From: Apostichopus californicus
Taxonomy: Eukaryota > Echinodermata > Holothuroidea > Aspidochirotida > Stichopodidae
DNA: 20,975 nucleotides
Assembly (NCBI GenBank): GCA_020650975.1
Contig: JAIPMN010002900.1
Span: 1 to 20,975, forward strand
Direction: 5' to 3'
Part shown: positions 12,247-20,965 of the stretch, piece after piece
Layout of the letters: each line of letters opens with the position of its first letter
Numbering within the stretch: the first letter of the stretch is position 1
Translations under genes and position numbers: made by a program
The notes under the pieces: generated by a model
What the model saw: the letters and a program-made list of their open reading frames with translations, nothing else
Databases searched by the model: none
Told to the model about the DNA's origin: nothing

Positions 12247-12270
12247 GGGTACGGGAAGTGGGAGGGGGGG
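12247..12270 (+). other. G-quadruplex motif
   Basis: GGG-TAC-GGG-AAGT-GGG-A-GGGGGGG satisfies the canonical four-run pattern with loops of 3, 4 and 1 nt. It stands out in AT-rich surroundings and no gene is close enough to suggest a role. Folding is inferred from the pattern only. Confidence 0.75.
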
Positions 12271-13689
12271 TGCGATGTGACCACTTATATGACAAAGCAC
12301 TTCCTAAGTACCTATGCCCAGCTGTAGCGCCACGAAGTGACTTCTTTTGATTGTAATCCAAGGTTGTTGTTTTAATCAAAAAGGTCATGTCTTCTAATAT
12401 ACCTGCCAAGTCTCACCGTATTAAACTAACGGTCGCATCTCAGTGCATATTGTCTTAAAATCTCACGTGAACACATCTTGAACCAGTAAAACAAAGCAAA
12501 GCTGAATTACATAGACTTGTGCTTATTTTTCGTATAATAAATGTTGGAACGATGGATTTGTAAAATCGTCAGGTTTCGGACACGAATCTCCACTTTCTTG
12601 TTACCTGAAATCTCCAGGTTTACACTTTGAGTGGTTCCGACGATCTATGAACGCTCAGGATTGAGGGAATCGTTAACCTAGCCTGTGATAAAACCTCAAA
12701 CCCTTATCCCAAAGCATGTAATATAAGATATGCGATAGTATAACATAAAGCTCTAAACGTTGATGTGGATGTATCTAATGCGAATTTGTAGATAAGTTTT
12801 TTTCCTCCCTTTTCAGTTGTTGGGCGATTTATTCTTTTTAGGACAATCAACATTAAGCTAAATTATCATAGTGATGTAGTAGTATAAACGCTATTGATTC
12901 ACTATGGTAATATAATATATTAATATTATTCGAATTATATGATATATTCTGACTCAGCTTACATATGAAAATTGAATTTCATCGTCTTGTATTCAGATTG
13001 TGATATTAAGCAAGTACTACAAACTTTATGAGATTATGAGATTTGTATTTTTGCATGTTTCATTAAGTATCAAAGTGAGTACCGCGCAACAGTGAGTGGC
13101 GGCAATATATGTTATTGTAAACAGCATTTACTACTGTCTTGTCTGGCTCTGAGTACATATATATTGGAGATTTTATGAGCAATCTGTATAATTTAGCTCA
13201 TTAATAATAGCTAGTCAAACTCGCTCAAGTTCAGCGCTTGTGATTGTCTCGAGAGTGAGTCATAATCGGCAAACATTATCAAGCTTTAATAACATCAGAG
13301 CGACTTGCTAACAGACTGCAATGCACTTATCAATCCACACGACATAGGCCAATAGACCTTAACTGACGTATGCAATATATAGATGACGCGTATACGTGGA
13401 TTCATTAAAACTATTCCTGCACTCTTTGAAGAGATTATCTCGTTCTATAATAAATTAAAGAATTATTGCCAGGAATTTAGATTAATCTCCACCCCCTCCT
13501 CCCGCAAAATAAATCATACATCATATATGTGTTAATATATTTGATAGTGATTGATTTGAGTTGGTCATTACATACAGTTGTTCTCATATAGGGTAGCTAT
13601 TTAACTATATATAACACTCTGTTATTATATGGTTACGGTAATTATTTCGTCTATGGCCCATGCAGTGCGCCACTCTTCGTTAACGTCAT
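12271..13689. other. Non-coding AT-rich stretch with an imperfect hairpin
   Basis: An inverted repeat pairs 12862-12874 with 12899-12911: 13 bp including one G-T wobble, 24-nt loop. It is followed by an AT-only palindromic tract at about 12910-12950. The stem is too short for a typical animal microRNA precursor. No gene is recognised. Confidence 0.5.
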
Positions 13690-13990
13690 GCATAATACGC
13701 TGTAAGCAATTGACCTTGTTCAAGGACCATAGCCAGACCGCCACAGGTGGACCGTGCCGCCCCACCCCAGCCGTGCGGACTATCTAACCCACCCACCCAC
13801 CTATCTGTGCCACCACGTGTTAAGAAGTTACAAAACACGAGTGTTGAACCCCTTCAATAACTTGTTTATGCCACTCTTTACATTGTTGCTGCCCCTCCAA
13901 CTCAGGTCCTACCTTATTCACGTTGGGCTGTGGAGGGGCATGGTATATGCCTTGGAAATTGTATGGAAATGTTATGCTCCATACTAGGCC
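13690..13990. other. GC-rich island, possible decayed interspersed repeat
   Basis: Base composition changes sharply. There are C-rich runs (CCGCCCCACCCCAG, then a CCCACCCACCCACC run at about 13788-13801) and a TTGACCTTGTTCAAGG string near 13709 that recalls elements found near tRNA-like SINE heads in marine animals. No A or B box is readable, so SINE origin is a guess. A perfect 10-bp inverted repeat, TGCCCCTCCA (13890-13899) and TGGAGGGGCA (13931-13940), has a 31-nt loop. The open frame at 13754-13987 has no recognisable domain and probably reflects the lack of TA-containing stops in GC-rich DNA. Confidence 0.35.
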
Positions 13991-14266
13991 ACCTGTCAGT
14001 CACAACCTTTAAAATGAGCCCTAGTTTTGCCCGAACTATAGTCCTGCTGACGTCTATACACATACAGTGACCTTCAGCTATTCTTCTACTGACATACAAA
14101 AAAATCAGCAGACTTACTTAAAGCAACCCACTTTTGTATTACTGAGTTAGAGGACGGAATATAGCGGAATGAATAATTCAATCTCATGTATCGCTTCATG
14201 GTCACAAGTAAAAGCCAATAACAAACGGTAATACTTTGACGACCTTGTTGAGGTTGAAAGCGAACA

Positions 14267-14388
14267 TCGTCAGAAGGTCTGATATCGAGATTTGAATTAT
14301 AGTAGACAGACCATTTGCCGTGAAAGATGACATAAACGTCCCCGAGGTCTCTTGGTTAAGCGAAACATGCAACGCCTTCAGACCTTCA
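14267..14388. repeat. Inverted repeat around an AAGGTCTGA motif
   Basis: TCAGAAGGTCTGA near 14272-14284 contains the reverse complement of TCAGACCTTC near 14378-14388 (10-bp perfect match, about 95 bp between arms). The left arm lies in CGTCAGAAGGTCTGATATCG, which resembles the sequence at 14712-14745 (AAGGTC.GAT in common). Confidence 0.35.
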
Positions 14389-14711
14389 TACTATAGGATA
14401 CCTATATATTACATGTTATAAACTGTCGACAACAGTTATCCTCCATCTTCACACTGTCAAGAAACATTAGGCTACTGGGGGTTGTTTTTCCTGTATCGTG
14501 TTAGGAAAATATGTCATATCACGAAATTGTAACCATTCGAGACGGTAAACTGAATAACTGTGTAAGCAGATCTAGGTATCTTGACACCAGTTCCATAATT
14601 TATCGATAGAAAGCCGTGTACATTTACAAAGTCTCTATAGTGTTCGTCATATAATTTAAGTCTCTTTTGTAACGATCTGGATACTCTGTAGATCTCATCA
14701 TAAAAACTATA

Positions 14712-14760
14712 CTGATGAAGAGGAAGGTCGGATCAAGTTTCGAACGAACGTGCATCCAGT
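14712..14760 (+). other. Possible Penelope-like element terminal motif
   Basis: ACTGATGAAGAGGAAGGTCG followed by a TTTCGAACGAACGTGCATC string resembles the short GC-containing motif (TGATGAAG ... CGAAACGT type) that I recall after the coding region of many PLEs, and an ATAAATT string follows at about 14786. It lies about 0.9 kb upstream of the RT remnant on the same strand, which would fit PLE termini arranged in tandem. CTGATGA also matches one strand of a hammerhead ribozyme core, but the required GAAA is missing, so I do not call a ribozyme. Confidence 0.3.
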
Positions 14761-15659
14761 GCCTTTTCTCTTCTGTGTTCATAGAATAAATTCAAAATCA
14801 CTGACTCGAAAACGGAAATGTACTTTCCTATATAACAAATGTTCATTAAACCTATGGAACTTTGTTTTTTCCTGAATTTGGCACTGGACAAGAATATTAA
14901 CAAGTACCAGGGAAGTACAAATGACAATGCGAGGCTACTGCATTGACAAAGATACAACTTTACTGGTTATTATCTGATATCATTCTGTATATATGCCTAT
15001 AAGTAATACAAGCTTTCGACATTATTACGCAGTACTGTGTGTACCAGACTATATAGATGTGTACAACTACCAACTGCATATTGTAATGTAAAAAACAGAG
15101 CAGTCTGTAAGGGATGAGTAAATTTCTCCCTAAATTCAGACAGGGAGCTCAATAAGCTGACAACGACTTAGAAATGAACAAGGGTGTTGGGCTTTGGATT
15201 TGAATTAGCCTTATATAGAAGAAGAATAAACAGAATCAGAGGTAGCCTGGATTTCTTTCCATCAAAACATAACTCATCCGCAACATAACACATGCCAAAA
15301 TTAGTCCTTAGAAATCACAGACGCGAGAAATACAGTCTCCAAGGAATAAGCTGATTGATCTCAAGGACGACAAATTCATTGACTAGAGGGACCCAGTATT
15401 TTACACGTTGGGAGTTGAAGTGTTATGGTATGTTTCTTAAGGAGAACAACGCCATGCCACATTACCGGTTTAATTACTAATGTCACATTAAGGCCCCTTA
15501 TTTTCTATGACCGATTGGTTGTGAGCTTCCTTAATTTAAATATGGGTTCTGTATGTATCTCATTTCATCCAACTATGCTTCAAAAATCAAGAGCACCTTT
15601 GAAAACTCTTCGACGCCTTTACGTAAAACGGGTTAGGGATCGACATCGCTTTTCCGTGA
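14761..15659. other. Stretch upstream of the PLE remnant, possibly its decayed N-terminal part
   Basis: The frame at 15425-15700 gives a basic C-terminal half (LKTLRRLYVKRVRDRHRF) that could derive from a PLE N-terminal region, but no diagnostic motif is readable. The rest shows nothing recognisable. Confidence 0.3.
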
Positions 15660-16675
15660 ACTACAGAATTTACCGTAGAAAGAAAACGCTTCTCTGGTAG
15701 CGACAGCCCTTCCAGTCGGAAAGGCATTCTTAAGAAGGCTTGGCTTAAATCAATGGCTGTTCAAATAAGTATTTGTCGCAAAACCATAAACGAGCTGAAC
15801 CAGCAACTTGATTCTAGTTAGACCAAAAAAAAAAAACTGGCCTTGAAAACGACCCTAAACCTGGTCGCTTCTATTTTCTGCCCAAAATTCAGAAGGAAGG
15901 CAATCTTGGGAGGCCCATAATCTCTGGTAATGGAACGGTCACTGACAAAATAAAATCCAAATTCGTGGATCTTGTCATCCAATCTCTTCTTTCGGCCCCC
16001 CCCCCCTCCCGTCCTATGTTCAGGACACTACGGATTTTATCCGGAAAACTGGGGAAATAAAAACTATATTCACCTTTCTATTCTGTTAGTAACCTTGGGT
16101 GCCTTCTTCGTTATACACCAATATTCCTAACGAAGAAGGCATTTCGGCCGGCACAAACGCTTTCAAACCGAAAGGTGGTAAAACTTATTTTGACTAGAAA
16201 CAATCTGGTATTTGGCAACAAACACTATACCTCCAGAATCATGGCACTGCAATGGGTACCAAAATGGCTTCTCTTTTTGCCAATATCTTTATGAGGAAAC
16301 TCCAGAAGAACATTTCTGTCTCGACAAAACTTGAAACCACACACGTGCTTACGTTTCATTTGAAGATAGCCTATCTCCATGACATGGATCCCTGGTGAGG
16401 CAAATCTAAAACTCTTCATTGATGACATAAACTCGTTTCATCACAAAACCAAATTCACTGCAGAATGATTTTCTAGACATGACGTCTACTTTCTGGGCAT
16501 CACTGTGACCCTACAAATTGTCTCAATCAAAACAGATTTGTTCAATAAACCCACAAACAAGCACAACTACCTCTCACCAAGCTGTTGCTATCCACGTCAT
16601 TGTACCAGAAACATCCCATTTCCACACACCCAGCTGTCATTTCAATTGCGAGACCTAGAAACCCACCAGACATTT
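15660..16675 (+). pseudogene. PLE reverse-transcriptase domain, multiply frameshifted
   Basis: Pieces in order are as follows. Frame 3, 15660-15818: KAWLKSMAV (15735-15761, degenerate version of the K.ADKG.AV motif) and [11 protein letters not shown]. Frame 2, from 15842: [16 protein letters not shown] and GRPIISGNG (15908-15934). Frame 1, from 16009: [17 protein letters not shown]. Frame 3, 16086-16106: LVTLGAF, motif A with Gly where Asp is expected. Frame 1: LYTNIPNEEG (16111-16140). Frame 2: ILTRNNLVFGNKHY (from about 16187). Frame 1, 16228-16317: YLQNHGTAMGTKMASLFAN, motif B. Frame 2, 16334-16675: LRFI followed by TGA and TAG (16361, 16367) where the catalytic DD should be, then FIDDINSFH (16415 on; the post-catalytic segment, not the active site), a TGA at 16466, and TDLFNKPTNKHNYL with CYPRHCTRNIPF (16532-16621). 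No functional protein is possible. Confidence 0.88.
16101..16140. repeat. 13-bp perfect inverted repeat inside the PLE RT
   Basis: GCCTTCTTCGTTA (16101-16113) and TAACGAAGAAGGC (16128-16140) are exact reverse complements with a 14-nt loop. The arms overlap the codons for the motif A / YTNIPNEEG region, so they may be coincidence, or a mutation templated by a hairpin that also disrupted motif A. Confidence 0.85.
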
Positions 16676-16914
16676 TAGTTCGGGGCATCATTTCCAGGGT
16701 GACACTTCATCCGAGGCAAACAAAACATAAAATACAGGATAATCGCCATGTACAAAAAAAAAATAGTACGACGTGCTTCCTTGTCGATTCTACTGGGGCC
16801 TTTCAGAGCAACCAAACTACACGCACGTTCCGAATCCGGCAGAAAATAATCTGCCTCTCTGAAACTGTAATTTACCTCATCCACTGCAATATTTACAACG
16901 TACAAACCTGTTAA
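16648..16914 (+). pseudogene. PLE linker and start of GIY-YIG nuclease, truncated
   Basis: Frame 1 reads ARPRNPPDILVRG (16648-16686), matching the basic R.P.NL.D.LVR segment that precedes the nuclease in PLEs. Then come CFLVDSTGAFQSN (from about 16774), TFRIRQ (16825) and VIYLIHCNIYNVQTC, ending at TAG/TAA-type closure at 16912-16914. The V.YLI.C..C segment normally leads directly into the GIY (QYVGET-like) motif; here it stops there, so the nuclease core and the rest of the C-terminus are missing. Between the RT thumb and DILVR most of the usual linker seems absent, which implies an internal deletion. An A10 run at 16754-16763 stays in frame. Confidence 0.75.
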
Positions 16915-16975
16915 GAATGAGAATGACTCAACATAGATCGGTGATCAAAACAACAAATCAACCAACCTGAAACAA
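16915..16975. other. AATCAACCA-rich spacer after the PLE remnant
   Basis: ATCAACCAA-type strings recur here and into the following hairpin (near 16956 and 16984). No coding similarity to PLE continues. Confidence 0.4.
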
Positions 16976-17019
16976 ATCACTTCAATCAACCAAATCATTC
17001 GATTGAGAATTGAAGTGAT
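16976..17019. repeat. 11-bp perfect inverted repeat
   Basis: ATCACTTCAAT (16976-16986) and ATTGAAGTGAT (17009-17019) are exact reverse complements with a 22-nt loop, about 60 bp after the last recognisable PLE codon. Confidence 0.85.
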
Positions 17020-17178
17020 ATTGCCATGGACCAAAACATCCTTGAACAGACAAATCTAAAATAGGAAAAGAAAATTTCTGGGAACTAAATCTAAAAACCA
17101 CGGCAGTGTTTTGCTTAAAATTCAGAAACGACCTGCCACGCCATATAAATAAAAACAATTCCTTTGCAGCTACGACGA

Positions 17179-17218
17179 AATCGGATTAAAATAAGCCGAC
17201 ACGATAAATAATCCGATT
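17179..17218. repeat. 10-bp perfect inverted repeat
   Basis: AATCGGATTA (17179-17188) and TAATCCGATT (17209-17218) are exact reverse complements with a 20-nt loop. It is the second hairpin within 250 bp of the PLE remnant. Confidence 0.85.
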
Positions 17219-20200
17219 ATCCAAAACTTCTTCTAAGCTAACAGAACTCAGTAAGTCGCATTGACTTCACTGCCATGCAGACATTCTTTCCTATAAAAAA
17301 AGTTTCAATTCCCACATAATTTTTTTTTTTGCATCTCACTCTAGATCCAGCCTTTCTCTAAATGCATCATAGTTGTATAACAGTTTTCCCCCGTTAATCA
17401 GTAGTACACCAACTTTTTCTTTTAGCTTAATGATGTTCGCAACCAAAGGAAATGAGAGAGTAAGACATTGTAACAATAACATTGAACATACTTGACATAT
17501 AGGTGCATTTGTATTCGTGACAAACGTTTAACTTATTCTTTAGGTAACAACTGAAAGTTTAGGGTGTTCTGTACTACAATGAAGCCCAAGTCTCCCACGA
17601 ACAAAATCTACTATACATGGTTTACGTTAAGACTGCAACATTTTCTAACTAAAAAGTAATCTGTTGCATTTTAGTTTAAAGTTACTGTTACTTTAAAATT
17701 GCAGATAATCAGAAAGAAATTTAAACGGTTCTGCAACCCTTCATTAATTTGTTTACTGCGTTCGTACGTTAAAATGAGACCCGTAATGTAAGACAGCGTG
17801 TAAGATATCGCCAAGCAAGACACATATAAGCTTATTAGCCATATACCAAAGACTCTTACCAAGAGCACAAACCTTTACATAAGAACCACTAATTGATACC
17901 TGGGATGCTTCTCACGCAACTAATTTAGAGATAAGATAATCAAACAAATTTAATATGTTGGGTGGTATATGCTATATGTGCTAAGTGCTTTCACTTGATC
18001 GTCTTTGCGGCAGACGAAATTTACGACAAAGCTTTAACAACAAGAAACGTTAGTTAACCGAATTACGAACGACATAGAGCGTCTGATATTGCAATTGAAA
18101 ACCTTACTCAATTCCTGATAAATATAAAGCACCTAATCATGACAACTTATTTCACAAACAGACACGTTCAACTACCGTACCGGAATCTATATCCGCGCGA
18201 TAGTAACCTTTCCTGTCAGTACGTTTCAAATTTAGTGACAATTATAACAAGATGAAACCCAATATGAAGCCCAACAATTTTATGTTTCGAATGAAATATG
18301 ATAATGAAATTTTACCTGTAAGGAGTATTAGGATGGTCCAAGAAGAAATTCGGTATTTTTTGGCAGGCTAAAGGAAACAGTTGTATCAGCCTCGAGGTAC
18401 GTTCCTTATACTGAATGCGTACGATATATGCTTTCGAACTACAACGATATCGGACCGAGCTATACTGCCGATGTGTTTTGAAAACACTAGAAAAATATCA
18501 AGGGGATTCTACTGACTTCACAATCAAACAGCACCGTATCTCGCTGCATTCAACACGGACACTACCAATGCAATAACGCATTTACATACACGTTTCACTA
18601 GCTGCTGCGTTTAAGCTGTGTATAGTATTGTTAATAATGAAAAAAACCAACGCTTGTGCGATTTGATTGGCAAAAATGTGGGCGTGGCTTGTAGCTATAT
18701 TACCTTGAAGATTATTAGTTTTTAGTCAGCTAGGCCTATAGGTTAGTGTAGATGAGGGAGATAGTATCGAGTGTATTGTACCTGAAATCAGATCAATAAT
18801 GAACTGTAACACAAACATGGCAGAGGCACAGAACACTTCTGAATAAACATTTAATAAAATAAGGGATATAATTTGTATGAGAATGGCTATCACAGGAACA
18901 ATACAGCTATAAAATGAAAACAAGAATGATTCTTTTGGAAGCGTCTTTACTTTGTCATTTCGTACCTTTCTGTGTCAAAGCTCTGTTAAACATGAAAACT
19001 ACGTGAAACATTACCAAATTTATAATATCAACATTTATGTAACAGAGCAGATTTGTTCATAATAACTAACAGAGATATAGTATGCATGGTAACAGCTAGT
19101 AAAAGATGCTTGCTCATGAATCATGCCATAGATAAAAGAAACGCAGAGGATATTAATTATTTCGTATACTAAATGGCTTTTTAATACAAGGCAAATTAAA
19201 GAGAAATTAAGTTCTTGGTTATTCATCAAGATTATTGTGAAGTTTAAATGCCTTTCAAGTGAAGTAGCAATAAGTAACTGTAACAAGATATTTTTAAAAA
19301 CTATGCATTAACTGAAGTGTTTCTTCCTTCCTGTGTATTATTTTTAAGCAGTATTCAGATTATTGTGTTTTGTTTTACATTGTTTGGAGCTTAATATCAC
19401 TGATCACATGATAAGAAACTTTTTGAAATTCCATTCCATTTTTTTTTTAAATAACCATACAAAATTCGGTTTGTTTACGATCCCAAGATGTTATATGACT
19501 TGTTAATTAATAAATAAAGTACACATCCGTTGTTGACTCCAAAAGTTTCCCAACTATAAGTAAACTAGTAAATGAGTTTTCGATATGCATATAACAAGGA
19601 ACAAAATAATTCAATGGACATCTAAATGTGCCAACTAATGACAAAACAAGTATACAGCTTAATTTCACCTGTTACTAACATTTCAACCTCTCGTTGGCTC
19701 TGTTTTTAGTTTCAAACCTTCAATAGAGAGGCGAAACAGATTTGTGTTCACCAGATCATCTGAGAGTGGATTACTACAAACCTTACATTACATGTCATCC
19801 AAGAATAACCTTCTTTTGACGTCATAATGAGAGAGAAGCCTTATATCAAGTTTCGAAGTTGATAGGAAATGCAACATCACGAGCCTCTTGAATGTATGGA
19901 TTACAGCAGTTGCAATTTTATTAAGTTTCTCAACAACAATTCAATAACACTTACAGCATTCGATACTTCAGACTTTATATATTTATAGGCGCGTTACATT
20001 AACAAGGAACTATATTAAAGAGTTCTTGTATTTAATATCAGAGAATATCAATCAAAACAGTACAGCGTAGATATGAAGAAAGATATTTACACCGTTTTCC
20101 CCCCTCGTGGCAACATCTGTAACATATTTCTCGTTCTATTGAAATATACATTCTTCATTCGGTCACCAGGGTTAAACGGACTCATAACTGGCGAGATTCG

Positions 20201-20674
20201 CTGTATATTAGTAACAGAAATGTTTTGTACACGGACACGGTCAGCAACCTAGCGCTACATCATCTGTGATACATTTTCAATGCCATTTGCTGTAGTTTTC
20301 AAAACAAATCATATGACGCCATTAATTATTGTGATAACCAATTTGGTTGCAGTCTTTCCCTATAAATCATCATTATCCAGACTGCAGAGTTATCACTATC
20401 AAACTGTATGTAAATAAACCTCAAAGAGTGATGGGTTGGCTGATGGTTTAACAATAATCCATTTCAGGAACTAATGCGCAAGACCAACCTGATATCGTGG
20501 GTTCGAAAACCAGTATTCTAATTGAAACCACGAGAAACTCTCTTCAATCTTGAAATCTAAAAGGATTCTATATGGATCCTGTAAGGTCATTTTGGAAGCC
20601 TCAGAATGGAATATGAGTTTTACCGAGGGCAGTGAATTTAAAGCAATAGGATGTGTTTCTATATGTAGCCTATA
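17219..20674. other. Long non-coding AT-rich stretch
   Basis: No supportable gene. Hydrophobic minus-strand frames at 17671-17868 (no ATG) and 18726-18923 (ATG, two hydrophobic runs) have no recognised family. A small 6-bp hairpin, TCGTCT/AGACGA, sits at 17999-18017. A GGGCGTGGCTT string near 18680 resembles a Sp/KLF-type site but has no promoter context. Confidence 0.45.
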
Positions 20675-20763
20675 TAGTCGTACATATATATATATATATA
20701 GTCGTATATTTATATATATATATGTGTATGTATGTATGTATGTTTGTATGTATGTATGTATTT
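20675..20763. repeat. TA and TATG compound microsatellite
   Basis: Two copies of an ATAGTCGTA(C/T)AT...TATATA unit lead into a (TGTA)n run with one TGTT interruption. It abuts the minus-strand SINE where that element's 3' end should be, so it probably grew from the SINE tail. The open frame across it (20550-20876) is an artefact of the repeat. Confidence 0.9.
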
Positions 20764-20902
20764 TAGATCCTCCTGCCTCATTGGCTTATCAAAGCCACAA
20801 GCTGACCGAAGTCAGTCTCTTACATTCATATTTAACGTCCATGATTATGAATGGTCAATTGTCAACAACTCCGTAACTGGACGACATACATTAATCTTGG
20901 AG

Positions 20903-20913
20903 TGACTCGAACC
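20903..20913 (-). promoter_or_regulatory. Pol III B box of the SINE
   Basis: GGTTCGAGTCA on the minus strand agrees with the GGTTCGANTCC consensus except at the last position. Confidence 0.8.
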
Positions 20914-20954
20914 GGGGACCTTATGATTGGAAGGCACCGGCTTTAACCAACACT

Positions 20955-20965
20955 CCACTAAGCCA
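20955..20965 (-). promoter_or_regulatory. Pol III A box of the SINE
   Basis: TGGCTTAGTGG on the minus strand fits the TRGYNNARNGG-type A box, 41 nt upstream of the B box. Confidence 0.8.

Larger units (their letters stand above)
15660..16914 (+). mobile_element. Degraded Penelope-like retroelement (PLE) remnant
   Basis: Fragments in all three forward frames follow the known PLE order: region before RT, RT fingers, palm motifs A and B, catalytic FIDD box, thumb-side TDL..KPT..H segment, then the cysteine-containing linker entering a GIY-YIG endonuclease. PLEs are retroelements whose RT is related to telomerase and which usually carry a GIY-YIG nuclease. This copy cannot be functional. I count at least six frame changes (near 15825-15841, 16000, 16090, 16104, 16145-16180 and after 16317), several in-frame stops, loss of key catalytic residues and truncation before the GIY-YIG core. 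The boundaries given cover only recognisable coding similarity; the original element was probably longer on both sides. No terminal repeats could be defined with confidence. Confidence 0.88.

Noticed and set aside
13754-13987. 77-codon ORF in the GC-rich island
   Set aside because: Its openness is explained by GC-rich composition; no motif, and no start context of note.
14712-14745. Hammerhead ribozyme (CTGATGA core)
   Set aside because: The required GAAA is absent and no flanking stems I-III could be drawn.
16415-16441. FIDDINSFH as the catalytic RT box
   Set aside because: By position it follows the LRFI box (16349-16360) and matches the post-catalytic F-I-x-x-L-N-S-F-H segment of PLEs; the true active site is the damaged one upstream.
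17671-17868. Minus-strand hydrophobic frame
   Set aside because: No ATG at its start, no motif, and composition expected by chance.
18726-18923. Minus-strand membrane-protein exon
   Set aside because: It has an ATG, two hydrophobic runs and an internal CAG/GTACA donor-like site, but AT-rich DNA often yields hydrophobic frames and no family or partner exon is recognisable.
20550-20876. 108-codon plus-strand ORF
   Set aside because: It runs through the microsatellite and antisense to the SINE; the peptide is a translated repeat.
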